Positions 51,659 through 60,633 of a stretch of DNA of 64,000 nucleotides are shown here, piece by piece. Each line of letters opens with the position of its first letter. The first letter of the stretch is position 1. The notes under the pieces were generated by a model. The model did no database searches. It saw nothing but the letters and a program-made list of their open reading frames with translations, and had not been told where the DNA came from. The position numbers were made by a program, and so were the translations under genes. This DNA is from PVC group bacterium (GTDB lineage Bacteria; Verrucomicrobiota; Kiritimatiellia; CAIKKV01; CAITUY01), in assembly GCA_945870225.1 (NCBI GenBank), contig CAMBRF010000007.1, forward strand, positions 1-64,000. The letters are read 5' to 3'.

Positions 51659-53320
51659 ATGGCAGAAAAAGGTAAACAACTTAAGTATAACAGCGAAGCA
51701 CGCCAGGCGATGCTGCGCGGTGTGGAGAAGCTGAGTCGTGCGGTCAAGGTTACACTCGGCCCGTGCGGCCGGAACGTGATTCTGGACAAGAAATTCGGTT
51801 CGCCCACGATCACCAAGGACGGCGTGACAGTCGCCAAGGAAATCGAACTGCCGGACCCGTTTGAAAACATGGGCGCCCAGATGGTGCGTGAAGTCGCCAG
51901 CAAGACCAGCGATACGGCTGGTGACGGTACGACCACCGCGACGCTGCTTGCCGAGAACATCTATCGCGAAGGCCTGAAGAACGTTACGGCCGGCGCCAAT
52001 CCGATGAGCTTGAAGCGCGGGATCGACAAGGCTGTCGAAGTGATCGTGGATGCGATCGCCAAGCAGGCCAAGAAGGTCAAGGAACACGTTGAAATCGCCC
52101 AGGTCGCGACCATCTCCGCCAACGGCGAAGCCGCCATCGGCGAGATCATTGCGGATGCCATGGACAAGGTCGGCAAAGACGGGACCATCACCGTTGAAGA
52201 GGCCAAGGCCATGGAAACCACGTTGGATGTGGTCGAGGGTATGCAGTTCGACAAGGGCTACATCTCCCCGTACTTCTCCACCAACATGGAGACGATGGAA
52301 GCCTCGTTGGAAGACGCCTATGTCCTGATCTACGAGAAGAAGATCTCGAACCTCCAGGATATGCTGCCCCTGCTGCAGAGCGTGGCCAAGACAAGCAAGC
52401 CGTTGTTGATCATTGCCGAGGATGTCGAGGGCGAAGCCCTGGCGACCCTCGTGGTCAACCGCCTGCGTGGCACGTTGCAGATCTGCGCCGTCAAGGCGCC
52501 GGGCTTCGGCGACCGCCGGAAGGCCATGCTTGAGGATATCGCGATTCTGACGGGCGGGAAATGCCTGACTGAGGATCTCGGCATCAAGCTGGAGAGCGTC
52601 AAGATCGAGGACCTGGGCCGTGCAAAACGGATCAGCGTGGATAAGGAAAACACCACGATCGTCGAGGGCGCCGGCAAGGCGTCGGCGATCCAGGGCCGCG
52701 TGGCCCAGATCAAGCGTCAGATCGAGGAAACCTCCTCCGACTACGATCGCGAAAAGCTGCAGGAACGCCTGGCGAAGCTGGCGGGCGGTGTGGCCGTGAT
52801 CAATGTCGGTGCGGCGACCGAGACCGAGATGAAGGAGAAGAAGGCCCGCGTTGAGGACGCTCTGCATGCGACCCGCGCCGCGGTGGAAGAGGGCGTGGTT
52901 CCCGGTGGTGGTGTGGCGTTGCTGCGCTGCCTGCCGGTGTTGGACAAGCTCGATGTCACGGGCGACGAGAAGATCGGCGTGGATATCATCCGCCGCTGTC
53001 TCGAGGCTCCCCTGCGTCAACTCGTGGATAACGCCGGCCTGGAAGGGGCGGTCATTGTCCAGGAAGTCAAGAAGCAGAAGGGTTCTGTCGGCTTCAACGT
53101 CGCGACGCTCGAGTATACCGACCTGATCAAGGCCGGTGTGCTGGATCCCGCGAAGGTGACCCGTATGGCCCTGCAGAATGCCGCGAGCATTTCAGGCTTG
53201 CTGCTTACAACCGAGTGCATGATCACCGAGATCCCGCAAGACGAGAAGCCCGCTCCGGGCGGACACGGCGGCGGTATGGGCGGTGGCATGGGCGGCGGCA
53301 TGGGCGGCGACATGTATTAA
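51659..53320 (+). CDS. groEL: chaperonin GroEL
   Basis: 553 residues. It has L-G-P-C-G-R-N-V (ATP site; usual P-K-G-R replaced by P-C-G-R), D-G-T-T-T-A-T and the standard hinge and apical regions, and ends in a Gly-Gly-Met repeat tail. It lies 50 bp after groES in one operon and ends before a strong terminator. Confidence 0.98.
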   Translation: MAEKGKQLKYNSEARQAMLRGVEKLSRAVKVTLGPCGRNVILDKKFGSPTITKDGVTVAKEIELPDPFENMGAQMVREVASKTSDTAGDGTTTATLLAENIYREGLKNVTAGANPMSLKRGIDKAVEVIVDAIAKQAKKVKEHVEIAQVATISANGEAAIGEIIADAMDKVGKDGTITVEEAKAMETTLDVVEGMQFDKGYISPYFSTNMETMEASLEDAYVLIYEKKISNLQDMLPLLQSVAKTSKPLLIIAEDVEGEALATLVVNRLRGTLQICAVKAPGFGDRRKAMLEDIAILTGGKCLTEDLGIKLESVKIEDLGRAKRISVDKENTTIVEGAGKASAIQGRVAQIKRQIEETSSDYDREKLQERLAKLAGGVAVINVGAATETEMKEKKARVEDALHATRAAVEEGVVPGGGVALLRCLPVLDKLDVTGDEKIGVDIIRRCLEAPLRQLVDNAGLEGAVIVQEVKKQKGSVGFNVATLEYTDLIKAGVLDPAKVTRMALQNAASISGLLLTTECMITEIPQDEKPAPGGHGGGMGGGMGGGMGGDMY

Positions 53321-53337
53321 GAGTTGAACGATAACGT

Positions 53338-53366
53338 TTGACTTGGGTAAACGGGACGCCTACACT
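53338..53366 (+). promoter_or_regulatory. possible rpoZ promoter overlapping the groEL terminator
   Basis: TTGACT at 53338-53343, a 17-base spacer and TACACT at 53361-53366. The -10 sits in the loop of the terminator hairpin. Predicted transcription starts near 53373, about 28 bases before the rpoZ start codon. The -10 matches the consensus at only 4 of 6 positions. Confidence 0.45.
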
Positions 53367-53384
53367 GCGTCCCGTTTACTTTTT
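53347..53384 (+). terminator. strong intrinsic terminator after groEL
   Basis: A perfect 13-bp stem, GTAAACGGGACGC (53347-53359) against GCGTCCCGTTTAC (53367-53379), with a 7-base loop, followed by five T. Confidence 0.92.
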
Positions 53385-53400
53385 CTATCGGAGGTTGATT

Positions 53401-53637
53401 TTGAATCCTTTACTACTCGAAAAAGCCAAGCAGAAGATCAATTCGGTACCGCTGCTGGTCAATATGATCTCTCGGCGTGTCCGCCAGTTGAATGCTGGGA
53501 TGCGTCCCTATCTGAAGCCTGAGACCCCGAATGAAGAACGGGTCGATATCGCGTTACGCGAGGTTATCGAAGGCAAACTGACGGCGGAAATCGGGTTTTT
53601 TGAGCCGGTCAGCCCGGGTAGCCGTCCGAACGACTAA
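53401..53637 (+). CDS. rpoZ: RNA polymerase omega subunit
   Basis: 78 residues from a TTG at 53401, chosen because GGAGG lies at 53390-53394 with a 6-base gap. K-I-N-S-V-P-L-L-V-N-M-I-S-R-R-V-R-Q-L and D-I-A-L-R-E-V-I-E-G-K-L are the omega fold's conserved helices. The start codon is only 21 bases past the end of the terminator hairpin. smpB follows 13 bp later. Confidence 0.88.
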   Translation: MNPLLLEKAKQKINSVPLLVNMISRRVRQLNAGMRPYLKPETPNEERVDIALREVIEGKLTAEIGFFEPVSPGSRPND

Positions 53638-53650
53638 TCGCCGGTAATCC

Positions 53651-54127
53651 ATGGCGGCCTCTCACGACAGTAAACGCGGGGAAAAGGTCGCCACCAACCG
53701 GAAAGCCCTTCACGATTTTTTCGTTTTGGACCGGGTGGAGTCCGGGGTTGAACTGCGGGGCACCGAGGTCAAGTCAGTCCGCGCCGGAAATGTCAATTTG
53801 ACGGGCGGATTTGCCAAGATCGAGAAAAATCGCTTGGTCCTCTACGGCGTGCACATTGCTCCCTATGAATGTGGTAACCGGTTTAATCACGATCCACTGC
53901 GGCCGCGGCAGCTTCTTTTGCATCACCGGGAGATCAGTCGGCTGGCTGGAAAACTCGCCTTGAAAGGCCTTACCCTGATTCCGCTCAGCATGTATTTCGG
54001 TAAGCGTTGGGCGAAGGTTGAATTGGGCCTTTGCAAGGGCAAGCAGGACGCCGATAAAAGGGAAACCGTGCGCCGGAAGGAAGCCGATCGGGAGGCTCAG
54101 CGGGCGATCGAACGCGCACGGTCTTGA
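53651..54127 (+). CDS. smpB: SsrA-binding protein SmpB
   Basis: 158 residues with the SmpB barrel and tail: N-R-K-A-L-H-D-F-F-V-L, G-V-E-L-R-G-T-E-V-K-S-V-R-A-G, H-I-A-P-Y, R-P-R-Q-L-L-L-H-H-R-E-I and a basic C-terminal tail. It delivers tmRNA to stalled ribosomes. No tmRNA gene was recognised in the window. Confidence 0.96.
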   Translation: MAASHDSKRGEKVATNRKALHDFFVLDRVESGVELRGTEVKSVRAGNVNLTGGFAKIEKNRLVLYGVHIAPYECGNRFNHDPLRPRQLLLHHREISRLAGKLALKGLTLIPLSMYFGKRWAKVELGLCKGKQDADKRETVRRKEADREAQRAIERARS

Positions 54128-54145
54128 CAAGAAAGAGGAACCACG

Positions 54146-54325
54146 ATGCGTATAGGTTGGCCGGAATTGATTATTGTCCTGCTGGTTGTGCTTTTGCTCT
54201 TCGGGGCAAAGCGTTTGCCTGATCTGGCCCGCTCGCTCGGGCGCAGCTTGAATGAATTCAAGAAGGGACGCTCAGAGGGAGCGAAAGACGACACCGCCAA
54301 AACGGATCAGGACGGGAAGAAGTAG
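54146..54325 (+). CDS. tatA: TatA/TatE-type twin-arginine translocase subunit
   Basis: 59 residues: a membrane helix [16 protein letters not shown], the hinge [14 protein letters not shown], an amphipathic helix ending F-K-K-G and a charged tail. It is short even for TatA. A ribosome site AAGAGGAA lies upstream. tatC is not in the window. Confidence 0.93.
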   Translation: MRIGWPELIIVLLVVLLLFGAKRLPDLARSLGRSLNEFKKGRSEGAKDDTAKTDQDGKK

Positions 54326-54342
54326 GATCCCGACAGGGCGTC

Positions 54343-55002
54343 CTACCGCTTGGCGTTGCTCCGGCGGGAATCCCGGTCCAGTTGGCGGAGATTTTCCTCC
54401 ACGTCGTTTTTCCACAGGCTATTCGGGTTGGCTGTCAGAAAATCCTCATAGACGGCGCGGGCCTCGCCGGGCTTCTGCATCTGTTCCAGACAGCGTGCTT
54501 TTCCGAAGAGTGCGGAAGGTGTCAGGAACGTATCGGGCTGTTCCTTCAGGAAGGTTGAATAGGCCGCCAGGGCCTCGGGAATCTGCCCCGTCGCCTCCGT
54601 GCATGCAATCTGTCCAAGTTGGGCCACAGCCACCAAGGGATGTTTCGGGTACTGGGTGGCGAACTTGGCATACGAGGCTGACGCCGCCATGTAGTCCCCC
54701 GAATCGTAAAGGGCTTTGGCCGTCTGGAGGAGCGCAAGCCGCGCGGCAGGGGAACCCGGGTATTGGGTGATAATCGCCTGCAGGGCCGGAACATTTCGCG
54801 CTTCACCCAGCATCCGGGAAGCCTGATTCTCACTGCTTTGCTTGTGGTCACGGTAAAGAAAAACGCCGAGCACAATGACAACCGCCACGCCGGCCTTGAG
54901 GGCGAGGCTTTTCCACTCTTCCTTGACCGAGGCCGGCAGGGTGCTCAGTCCGGTGGGTTCAGGGGGATTTTGTTCGGGTGCGGTCTCTTCACGATTTTCC
55001 AT
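54343..55002 (-). CDS. membrane-anchored tetratricopeptide repeat protein (YfgM/Tol-Pal-accessory-like)
   Basis: 219 residues with a cytoplasmic N-terminal tail, one membrane helix (A-G-V-A-V-V-I-V-L-G-V-F-L-Y) at about residues 37-52, then about four TPR units with repeated Y-P-G-S-P-A-A, Y-P-K-H-P-L-V-A and P-S-A-L-F-G-K-A. It is likely periplasmic and protein-binding. It converges on tatA with a 17-bp gap. Confidence 0.8.
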   Translation of the reverse strand: MENREETAPEQNPPEPTGLSTLPASVKEEWKSLALKAGVAVVIVLGVFLYRDHKQSSENQASRMLGEARNVPALQAIITQYPGSPAARLALLQTAKALYDSGDYMAASASYAKFATQYPKHPLVAVAQLGQIACTEATGQIPEALAAYSTFLKEQPDTFLTPSALFGKARCLEQMQKPGEARAVYEDFLTANPNSLWKNDVEENLRQLDRDSRRSNAKR

Positions 55003-55215
55003 GGCCTTGGGCCTTTCTGTAGGGATTGAATGGGTCTACTTATTACGGGGTCGCCCCGCCTGACGCAAGAGCAAAGATTCGAACTTTATCATGGGGCAGC
55101 GCGCTTGTGTTGTCCGTCTTGCCGGAAAAAAGAGGGTGAGGCGGGCTATATTCTTGTCGGCGTGGCGGTTTCATGGGAAAAAGATGCCCGTTTTGACGTT
55201 CATTGAGGAGCCGTT

Positions 55216-56031
55216 ATGAGGACAATCCAATTCTGTTGGCCGGAAGGAAAAGCGGGGGCATTCACGGCGTCGTACGATGATGGCGTGAAGGAGGACCGTC
55301 GCCTGGTTGAGATTTTCAACCGATACGGGATGCGCGGGACGTGGAATTTGAATGCGAACTTTATTGCCACGACAGCCGATCCGAATGGCCGGGTGGCCTG
55401 GTCGGAAATCCAGTCCCTGTATGCCGGTCACGAGGTGGCCGCCCATGGTTTAACGCACCCTTGGCTGGATCGTATTCCGGATGAACGCATCCTGATGGAG
55501 ATGGTGGAGGATAGGCGGCGGTTGGAAGCCGCCGTGAAATACCCCGTTAAAGGGATGGCGTTGCCCTTTGGCGTCTATGACCGGCGGGTGTTGGCTATTC
55601 TGGGACAGGCGGGCATGGTGCATTCCCGTACCGTGAACGCGACGCATGGTTTCGGGGTGCCGGAAAACTTTCTGGAATGGCACCCGACCTGCCATCATGC
55701 CGCGGACTTGTCCAAACTGTGGGTGGATTTCACAGATCGGAAGGAATCTCATAAGCTGTTTTATCTATGGGGGCACTCCTACGAGTTTGATCGCAATCAA
55801 AACTGGGAAATTATCGAACAGTTTGGAGCTTTGGTGCGTGCGGCCCTGGATGCCGGCGGGTTGTGGTGTGCCACGAATATGGAGATTTACGAGTATGTTA
55901 CCGCCTGGCGCCGCCTTTGGTGCAGTCTGGATGGTTCCAGTTTTCGGAACGTCAGCGGAACCCCCCTCTGGATGCGTGCCGGAGAGACCTTGATCCGGCT
56001 GGGAGCCGGCGAAACAGTCGCCGTGGACTGA
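55216..56031 (+). CDS. polysaccharide deacetylase family protein (NodB fold)
   Basis: 271 residues with no signal peptide. The catalytic/metal motif is A-S-Y-D-D-G near residue 21, and the metal histidines lie in A-H-G-L-T-H-P (residues about 78-84). R-L-E-A-A-V-K-Y-P-V-K-G-M-A-L-P-F-G is the third motif. It would remove acetyl groups from a carbohydrate or act on a related amide. It starts at ATG 55216 after GAGGAGCC. Confidence 0.9.
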   Translation: MRTIQFCWPEGKAGAFTASYDDGVKEDRRLVEIFNRYGMRGTWNLNANFIATTADPNGRVAWSEIQSLYAGHEVAAHGLTHPWLDRIPDERILMEMVEDRRRLEAAVKYPVKGMALPFGVYDRRVLAILGQAGMVHSRTVNATHGFGVPENFLEWHPTCHHAADLSKLWVDFTDRKESHKLFYLWGHSYEFDRNQNWEIIEQFGALVRAALDAGGLWCATNMEIYEYVTAWRRLWCSLDGSSFRNVSGTPLWMRAGETLIRLGAGETVAVD

Positions 56032-56197
56032 TAATTCGGTGTAAGGAGTTTACCTGATGGCAAAATCAGGTCTTCCCTGATTGCTGATTTCAGCAAGGTT
56101 GCTAATTTCGTGCCATGGAAATGGACGGAATTACTTTGGCCGGTTGCGTGGCGACGACGCCTGAGTGCAACGCGGTCAAAGGAGGGAGGGTCGAGTT

Positions 56198-56620
56198 ATG
56201 CGGGCGTTGATTTTGGATGATGAACCCCTTGTTCTCTCGGTGCTGCAACGACTGCTGGTCCATCGCGGGTATGACGTGGTGACCTACCCGGACGTGGCCT
56301 CCTGCCCGCTTTTTTTTGGTGATCGCTGTCCCTGTTCCGGCACAGCGAAGTGTCCGGACGTCATATTGGCCGATCTTAATATGCCCGATGTGAACGGCGT
56401 GCAGTTTGTCAGGAAACTCCAGAGAAAAGGCTGCAAATGCCGGAACATTGCGGTGATGTCCGGCGGTTGGACGGCTGAGAGTCTCCAGCAGGTCTCGCGC
56501 CTCGGAGTCAGCATTTTTGCCAAGCCGTTTCATCTTCAAGGGCTCGAGTCCTGGCTGGGATCCGCAGAAGGATCGATCGCGGGGCCTCCTGTTCAGAGTA
56601 TCAGGGAATTGCCGATCTAA
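56198..56620 (+). CDS. single-domain response regulator with a cysteine-rich insert
   Basis: 140 residues from ATG 56198 (GGAGGGAGG upstream). The receiver domain has acidic Asp8/Asp9, phospho-acceptor Asp59 in L-A-D-L-N-M-P, Ser88 and Lys109. Six cysteines (36, 44, 46, 52, 79, 81) lie in the insert between beta-2 and beta-3 and in the K-G-C-K-C-R loop. There is no output domain, so it acts by protein contact. No partner kinase is adjacent. Confidence 0.85.
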   Translation: MRALILDDEPLVLSVLQRLLVHRGYDVVTYPDVASCPLFFGDRCPCSGTAKCPDVILADLNMPDVNGVQFVRKLQRKGCKCRNIAVMSGGWTAESLQQVSRLGVSIFAKPFHLQGLESWLGSAEGSIAGPPVQSIRELPI

Positions 56621-56793
56621 CGCACGACCTCCGGGCACCCGGTCATAGCGGCTTACCGGGACGGTTCGCCCTGACCCCCTGAAAATTCAAGCAACAAGAG
56701 ACCCGCCTGCCTGCTTGACAGGGGGGGGCATGGAAGACAATCTTCACCCATGGCCGTATCTGTCGGTTCTGTCAGGCGCGGTTTTTGCCAACC

Positions 56794-57438
56794 ATGGAAA
56801 TACATCAAAATACCTATTCGCTGCAGGAGGAGATTGCCAGTAGCATAACTCACGGGGTGGGGGTGGTGCTGGCTTTGGCGGCTCTAGCTGTCATGGTTGT
56901 TTTTGCGGCCCTGCGCGGGACCGCCTGGCATGTGGTGGCCTGTGCGGTGTATGGTTCCTCACTGGTATTGATGTTTGCGTCCTCAACGTTGTATCACAGT
57001 CTGCCTTGGCCTCGCGCCAAGACGGTCTTGAAAATCATTGATCATTCCGCCATTTGTCTGCTGATTGCCGGGACCTACACCCCTTTTTTACTCGTCACCT
57101 TGAGGGGGCCCTGGGGTTGGACCTTATTTGGGATCATCTGGGGGCTGGCGCTGGCGGGTGTGGGGTTTAAACTCTTTTTTTCAGGCCGCTACAGGGTGCT
57201 TTCGACCCTCGTCTACATCGGTATGGGTTGGATCGTAGTGGTGGCCATTCACCCGCTCTATCATAGCCTGCCCCTGGGTGGCTTGTTGTGGCTGGTGGGC
57301 GGCGGTATTTTCTACACCGCCGGGACGATTTTCTACCTTGGACGCCGTATCCCTTTCAATCATGCCATCTGGCACGCCTTTGTTCTGGTGGGAAGCCTCT
57401 GCCACTTTTTCAGCGTGATGTTGTATGTGATCCCTTAG
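56794..57438 (+). CDS. hemolysin III / PAQR family membrane protein
   Basis: 214 residues with seven predicted helices. It has E-E-I-A-S-S-I-T-H-G-V-G-V, then L-Y-H-S-L-P-W with the ligand histidine, D-H-S-A-I-C-L-L-I-A-G-T-Y-T-P-F and the closing H-A-I-W-H-A-F-V-L-V-G-S-L-C-H-F. Family members are zinc-dependent membrane hydrolase-like proteins of uncertain role in bacteria. ATG 56794 is preferred over TTG 56785. Confidence 0.92.
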   Translation: MEIHQNTYSLQEEIASSITHGVGVVLALAALAVMVVFAALRGTAWHVVACAVYGSSLVLMFASSTLYHSLPWPRAKTVLKIIDHSAICLLIAGTYTPFLLVTLRGPWGWTLFGIIWGLALAGVGFKLFFSGRYRVLSTLVYIGMGWIVVVAIHPLYHSLPLGGLLWLVGGGIFYTAGTIFYLGRRIPFNHAIWHAFVLVGSLCHFFSVMLYVIP

Positions 57439-57535
57439 GGTCAGGAGTCTTGACGTCTGCATTGCCAGAGGGGTACTTTCAAAACCTTGAATCAGAACAT
57501 ATGACTCGCCAGTTTCAAAACAGAAAGAACAGGTC

Positions 57536-59152
57536 ATGATCCATTCATGGGTTACGAGTTCAGTCGTGCGTCATTTCCCCCACTCACCTGCCGGAAAAAA
57601 CCGGGCGTGGTCATATGATGCCGCGCGGAATGAGCGATTCAGTTTCCAGGTCGCCTTGCGGATGGAACCGGACGACTGGCGTTCAGGCTGGCCCGTGGAG
57701 GTATCCTGCGCGGTCGAGGCGCCGCAGGGTTGGAGTGTCCGCATCCGAAGGGTGGGGCATGTGCCCGTGGCCCATCGCAACACCACTACCGAATGCGCGG
57801 AAGTCGACGGTGTGGGAAACTATCCCGGGTTTGCGCCGGATCCGCTTTTTGACGAGTCGAAAATGACTCTCCCCCCGGCTGAGACGCAGGCGTTCTATCT
57901 CACGGTTGTCCCCGGCCGGAAGGCCGTTCCGGGCGAACATCCCCTCGTCGTCACCTTGATCGACTCGAGCGGCAAAACCGTCCGGACCCATACGGTTAGG
58001 ATCCGCCTCCATAAGGTAACCATCCGCCCCCGTAGGAATTTCGCTGTCACCAACTGGTTCTATGCCGATGCCATCATCGATTGGTACAAGACGGACCTGT
58101 TTGATGCGCGTTTCTGGAAACTGGCGGAGGCCTATTTCCGCAATATGGTCGAGCATGGGCAGGATACAATTTATGTGCCGGTTTTTACGCCCCCCCTTGA
58201 TGGAGTTAAACGGCCCTCGCAATTGTTGCGTGTGGCAAGAGACGGGAAAGGGCGATACGTGTTTGATTGGTCGGACGTGAAGGCCTATGTGAGGTTGGCT
58301 CAGCGATGCGGACTGGAGCGTTTCGAATGGTCCCATATTTTTTCCCAATGGGGTTGCGCCAACGCCTTGCGGATTTATGAGGGGCAGGGCCGTGATGAAA
58401 AGCTTTTATGGTCGCCGGAAACGCCCGCAACGGGAGAGGTCTACCGCGCCTTCCTGGCGCAATTCCTTCCCGAGTTGAAGGCCTTTTGCGCGAGGGAGAA
58501 AATACTCACGGCCTCCTATTTTCATGTATCCGACGAACCGCACGGTGAGGTGGCGATGGGGAATTACGTCAGGGCCCGGGCGCTTTTGAAGGAATTGGCC
58601 CCATGGATTCGGGTGATGGATGCCTTGTCGGAAACTGAATACGGCCGGAATAAACTGACCGATATGCCCATTCCGACCATTTCCAAGGCGCTGGAGTTCG
58701 TGCGGGAGGGTATCCCTTGCTGGTGTTATTACTGCTGCGGGCCGCGGGGACCTTTCCTTAACCGGCTGCTGGATACCCCGCTGGCCAAAATCCGTATGAA
58801 CGGCTGGCTTTTCTATCGTTGGCCGTTCCTTGGTTTCCTGCACTGGGGCTACAACTACTGGTGTGAGAGCCAGACGCGGATCCTGCTCGACCCCTTCACC
58901 AGTCAAGCCGGTGGCCGGTGGCCGGGATGGGCCTATGGCGATACGTTCCTGGTCTATCCCGGCGAAGATGGGCCGATAGATTCGTTGCGGCACGAGGCCT
59001 TCGCCGACAGTCTTCAAGAGTATGCCCTGCTGCAGACGATGGGCATCGACCGGAACAGCCGTATTCTGCGACCGTTGAAATCCTTTCAGGACTTCCCGAA
59101 AACCGAGGCCTGGATTCTCAAGACGCGGAAAACACTATTCGCCTCGTTATAA
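57536..59152 (+). CDS. DUF4091 domain protein (glycoside-hydrolase-like)
   Basis: 538 residues. An N-terminal beta-sandwich (residues 1-160) precedes a TIM-barrel-like region with W-F-Y-A-D-A-I-I-D-W-Y, V-P-V-F-T-P-P and S-D-E-P-H-G-E, a likely catalytic acid motif. The C-terminal DUF4091 part is A-G-G-R-W-P-G-W-A-Y-G-D-T-F-L-V-Y-P-G. Proteins of this kind are common in PVC and gut bacteria and are related to glycoside hydrolases. No signal peptide is visible, which is unusual for a polysaccharide-degrading enzyme. Confidence 0.85.
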   Translation: MIHSWVTSSVVRHFPHSPAGKNRAWSYDAARNERFSFQVALRMEPDDWRSGWPVEVSCAVEAPQGWSVRIRRVGHVPVAHRNTTTECAEVDGVGNYPGFAPDPLFDESKMTLPPAETQAFYLTVVPGRKAVPGEHPLVVTLIDSSGKTVRTHTVRIRLHKVTIRPRRNFAVTNWFYADAIIDWYKTDLFDARFWKLAEAYFRNMVEHGQDTIYVPVFTPPLDGVKRPSQLLRVARDGKGRYVFDWSDVKAYVRLAQRCGLERFEWSHIFSQWGCANALRIYEGQGRDEKLLWSPETPATGEVYRAFLAQFLPELKAFCAREKILTASYFHVSDEPHGEVAMGNYVRARALLKELAPWIRVMDALSETEYGRNKLTDMPIPTISKALEFVREGIPCWCYYCCGPRGPFLNRLLDTPLAKIRMNGWLFYRWPFLGFLHWGYNYWCESQTRILLDPFTSQAGGRWPGWAYGDTFLVYPGEDGPIDSLRHEAFADSLQEYALLQTMGIDRNSRILRPLKSFQDFPKTEAWILKTRKTLFASL

Positions 59153-59227
59153 CCCGCTGGCTGGCGGATATCATAAGGGTGCCCCTGACCTCTTTTTGCC
59201 TTTTGGGGTGGCGTCGGCGTTTTTCGC

Positions 59228-59256
59228 TTGCGTGACAGGGCGCCGATCACTATCCT
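59228..59256 (+). promoter_or_regulatory. weak promoter candidate upstream of rpmB
   Basis: TTGCGT, a 17-base spacer, then TATCCT at 59251-59256. The -35 match is poor (3 of 6), so this is a candidate only. Confidence 0.35.
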
Positions 59257-59283
59257 GCGCGACTATCAGTAAGGAGACGAGAG

Positions 59284-59511
59284 ATGGCTAGGGAATGCGA
59301 TATTTGCGGAAAAGCGGCAACCATGGGCAACCGTATTGTGCGTCACGGGTTGGCCAAGGCCAAGGGCGGCATCGGGTTGCATACAACCGGGATCACCCGT
59401 CGGAAGTTTTCTCCCAACCTGCAGAAGATCAGGGTTTTGGAAAACGGGAACGTTGTGAGACGTACCGTTTGCACAGCCTGTATTCGCAGTGAGAAGGTGA
59501 AAAAAGGTTGA
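59284..59511 (+). CDS. rpmB: 50S ribosomal protein bL28
   Basis: 75 residues. It begins A-R-E-C-D-I-C-G-K, has T-R-R-K-F-S-P-N-L-Q-K-I-R-V and a second C-x-x-C (C-T-A-C), so it is the zinc-binding form of L28. AAGGAGACGAGAG precedes the start. Confidence 0.96.
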   Translation: MARECDICGKAATMGNRIVRHGLAKAKGGIGLHTTGITRRKFSPNLQKIRVLENGNVVRRTVCTACIRSEKVKKG

Positions 59512-59581
59512 TCAGCGGGGCGACGGTTGGCGGTGAGCCTGCGGTTCCCGTTGATCGATGGTGACCGCTGTTATGCTTGGG

Positions 59582-59612
59582 GCGTGGGGTTGATTCCCCG
59601 CGCTTTTTCTTT
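59582..59612 (+). terminator. intrinsic terminator after rpmB
   Basis: GCGTGGGG (59582-59589) pairs with CCCCGCGC (59596-59603), including one G-U pair, around TTGATT. TTTTTCTTT follows. Confidence 0.82.
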
Positions 59613-59640
59613 GTTTGGGTGTTGCCGGTTCGTCCGGCAG

Positions 59641-60633
59641 CTATTCCTGCTCCTGTCCCAGTGCGTCCATCGCCTTGCGCATATCATCGGCCTCGGTGAT
59701 CTGCAACAGTTCCACCATATGCCGGCGGCCCTTGAGGAGTTTGCGCCCATACTGGGGAATCCATTTCCGATAGAGAATGGTTCCGACGGCAGGCCCGTAT
59801 AACTGGAGCATGCGCTCGAAATGTGCCCGCATGTAAGCCAGTTGCTCTGCGCGATCTGGCGGCGGGGCGGGGGGAAGTCCCTGCAAATCCCGCCAGATGT
59901 CGCGGATCAACCAGGGATTGGAGAGAATACCCCGGCCGATCATAATGGCGGCGCACCCCGTGGTTTCGAACATTCGCCGTGCCGCCTCAGGCGAGGTGAC
60001 GTCCCCGTTGCCAATGATCGGGATGTTTCGCGCCGCCTGAACCACCCTGCGGATTTCATCAAGATCGGCCTTGCCCGTGTATCCCTGGCTGCGGGTGCGT
60101 CCGTGAATGGTGATGGCGGCGACGCCGGCCGCCTCCAGGCCGGGAACCATCTCATGCGCGACCAGGCGCTCATGGTCCCACCCGAGACGCAGTTTGACGG
60201 TGACGGGAACCTTCACGGACTGGACGACGCTGGCCGCGATGCGAACCGCCTCCTCCGGATCGCGCAGCAGGCCGGCACCGGCGCCATTCCCCGCGATCTT
60301 GCGCTGGGGGCATCCCATGTTGATGTCGATCAGTTTCACACCGGTTTGCTCCAGGAGTTTGGCGGCATCGCAGAGCGTTGACGTGTGCGCCCCGTAAATC
60401 TGGTAGCCGAGGGGTTGATCCTCCGCGCAGGTGGCCAGCAGGATCCGGCTTCGCTTCCCCTTGCCCTGCAGGAGGCTGGCCGGGCTGAGCATTTCAGTAT
60501 AAGCGAGGCCAACCCCGCCGAGCGGGCGTAGGCTGTTCCGGAACGCCAGGTCGGAATAGCCCGCCATGGGCGCCGCCAGCAAAGGCGTCCCGAATTCGAG
60601 ACCGGCAATGTTCAAGCGCAAGGAAAGGTTCAT
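59641..60633 (-). CDS. dusB: tRNA-dihydrouridine synthase (DusB type)
   Basis: 330 residues, a flavin TIM barrel with A-P-M-A-G-Y-S-D, I-D-I-N-M-G-C-P, active-site cysteine in the G-C-P context, T-V-K-L-R-L-G-W, I-H-G-R-T-R-S-Q and I-G-N-G-D-V. It reduces specific uridines in tRNA D-loops. The start overlaps the malic enzyme stop by 4 bp. Confidence 0.94.
   Translation of the reverse strand: MNLSLRLNIAGLEFGTPLLAAPMAGYSDLAFRNSLRPLGGVGLAYTEMLSPASLLQGKGKRSRILLATCAEDQPLGYQIYGAHTSTLCDAAKLLEQTGVKLIDINMGCPQRKIAGNGAGAGLLRDPEEAVRIAASVVQSVKVPVTVKLRLGWDHERLVAHEMVPGLEAAGVAAITIHGRTRSQGYTGKADLDEIRRVVQAARNIPIIGNGDVTSPEAARRMFETTGCAAIMIGRGILSNPWLIRDIWRDLQGLPPAPPPDRAEQLAYMRAHFERMLQLYGPAVGTILYRKWIPQYGRKLLKGRRHMVELLQITEADDMRKAMDALGQEQE

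Noticed and set aside
54328-54346. Degenerate REP unit between tatA and the TPR gene
   Set aside because: Only about 12 bases (GACAGGGCGTCC) match the repeat and no hairpin is formed, so chance similarity is likely.
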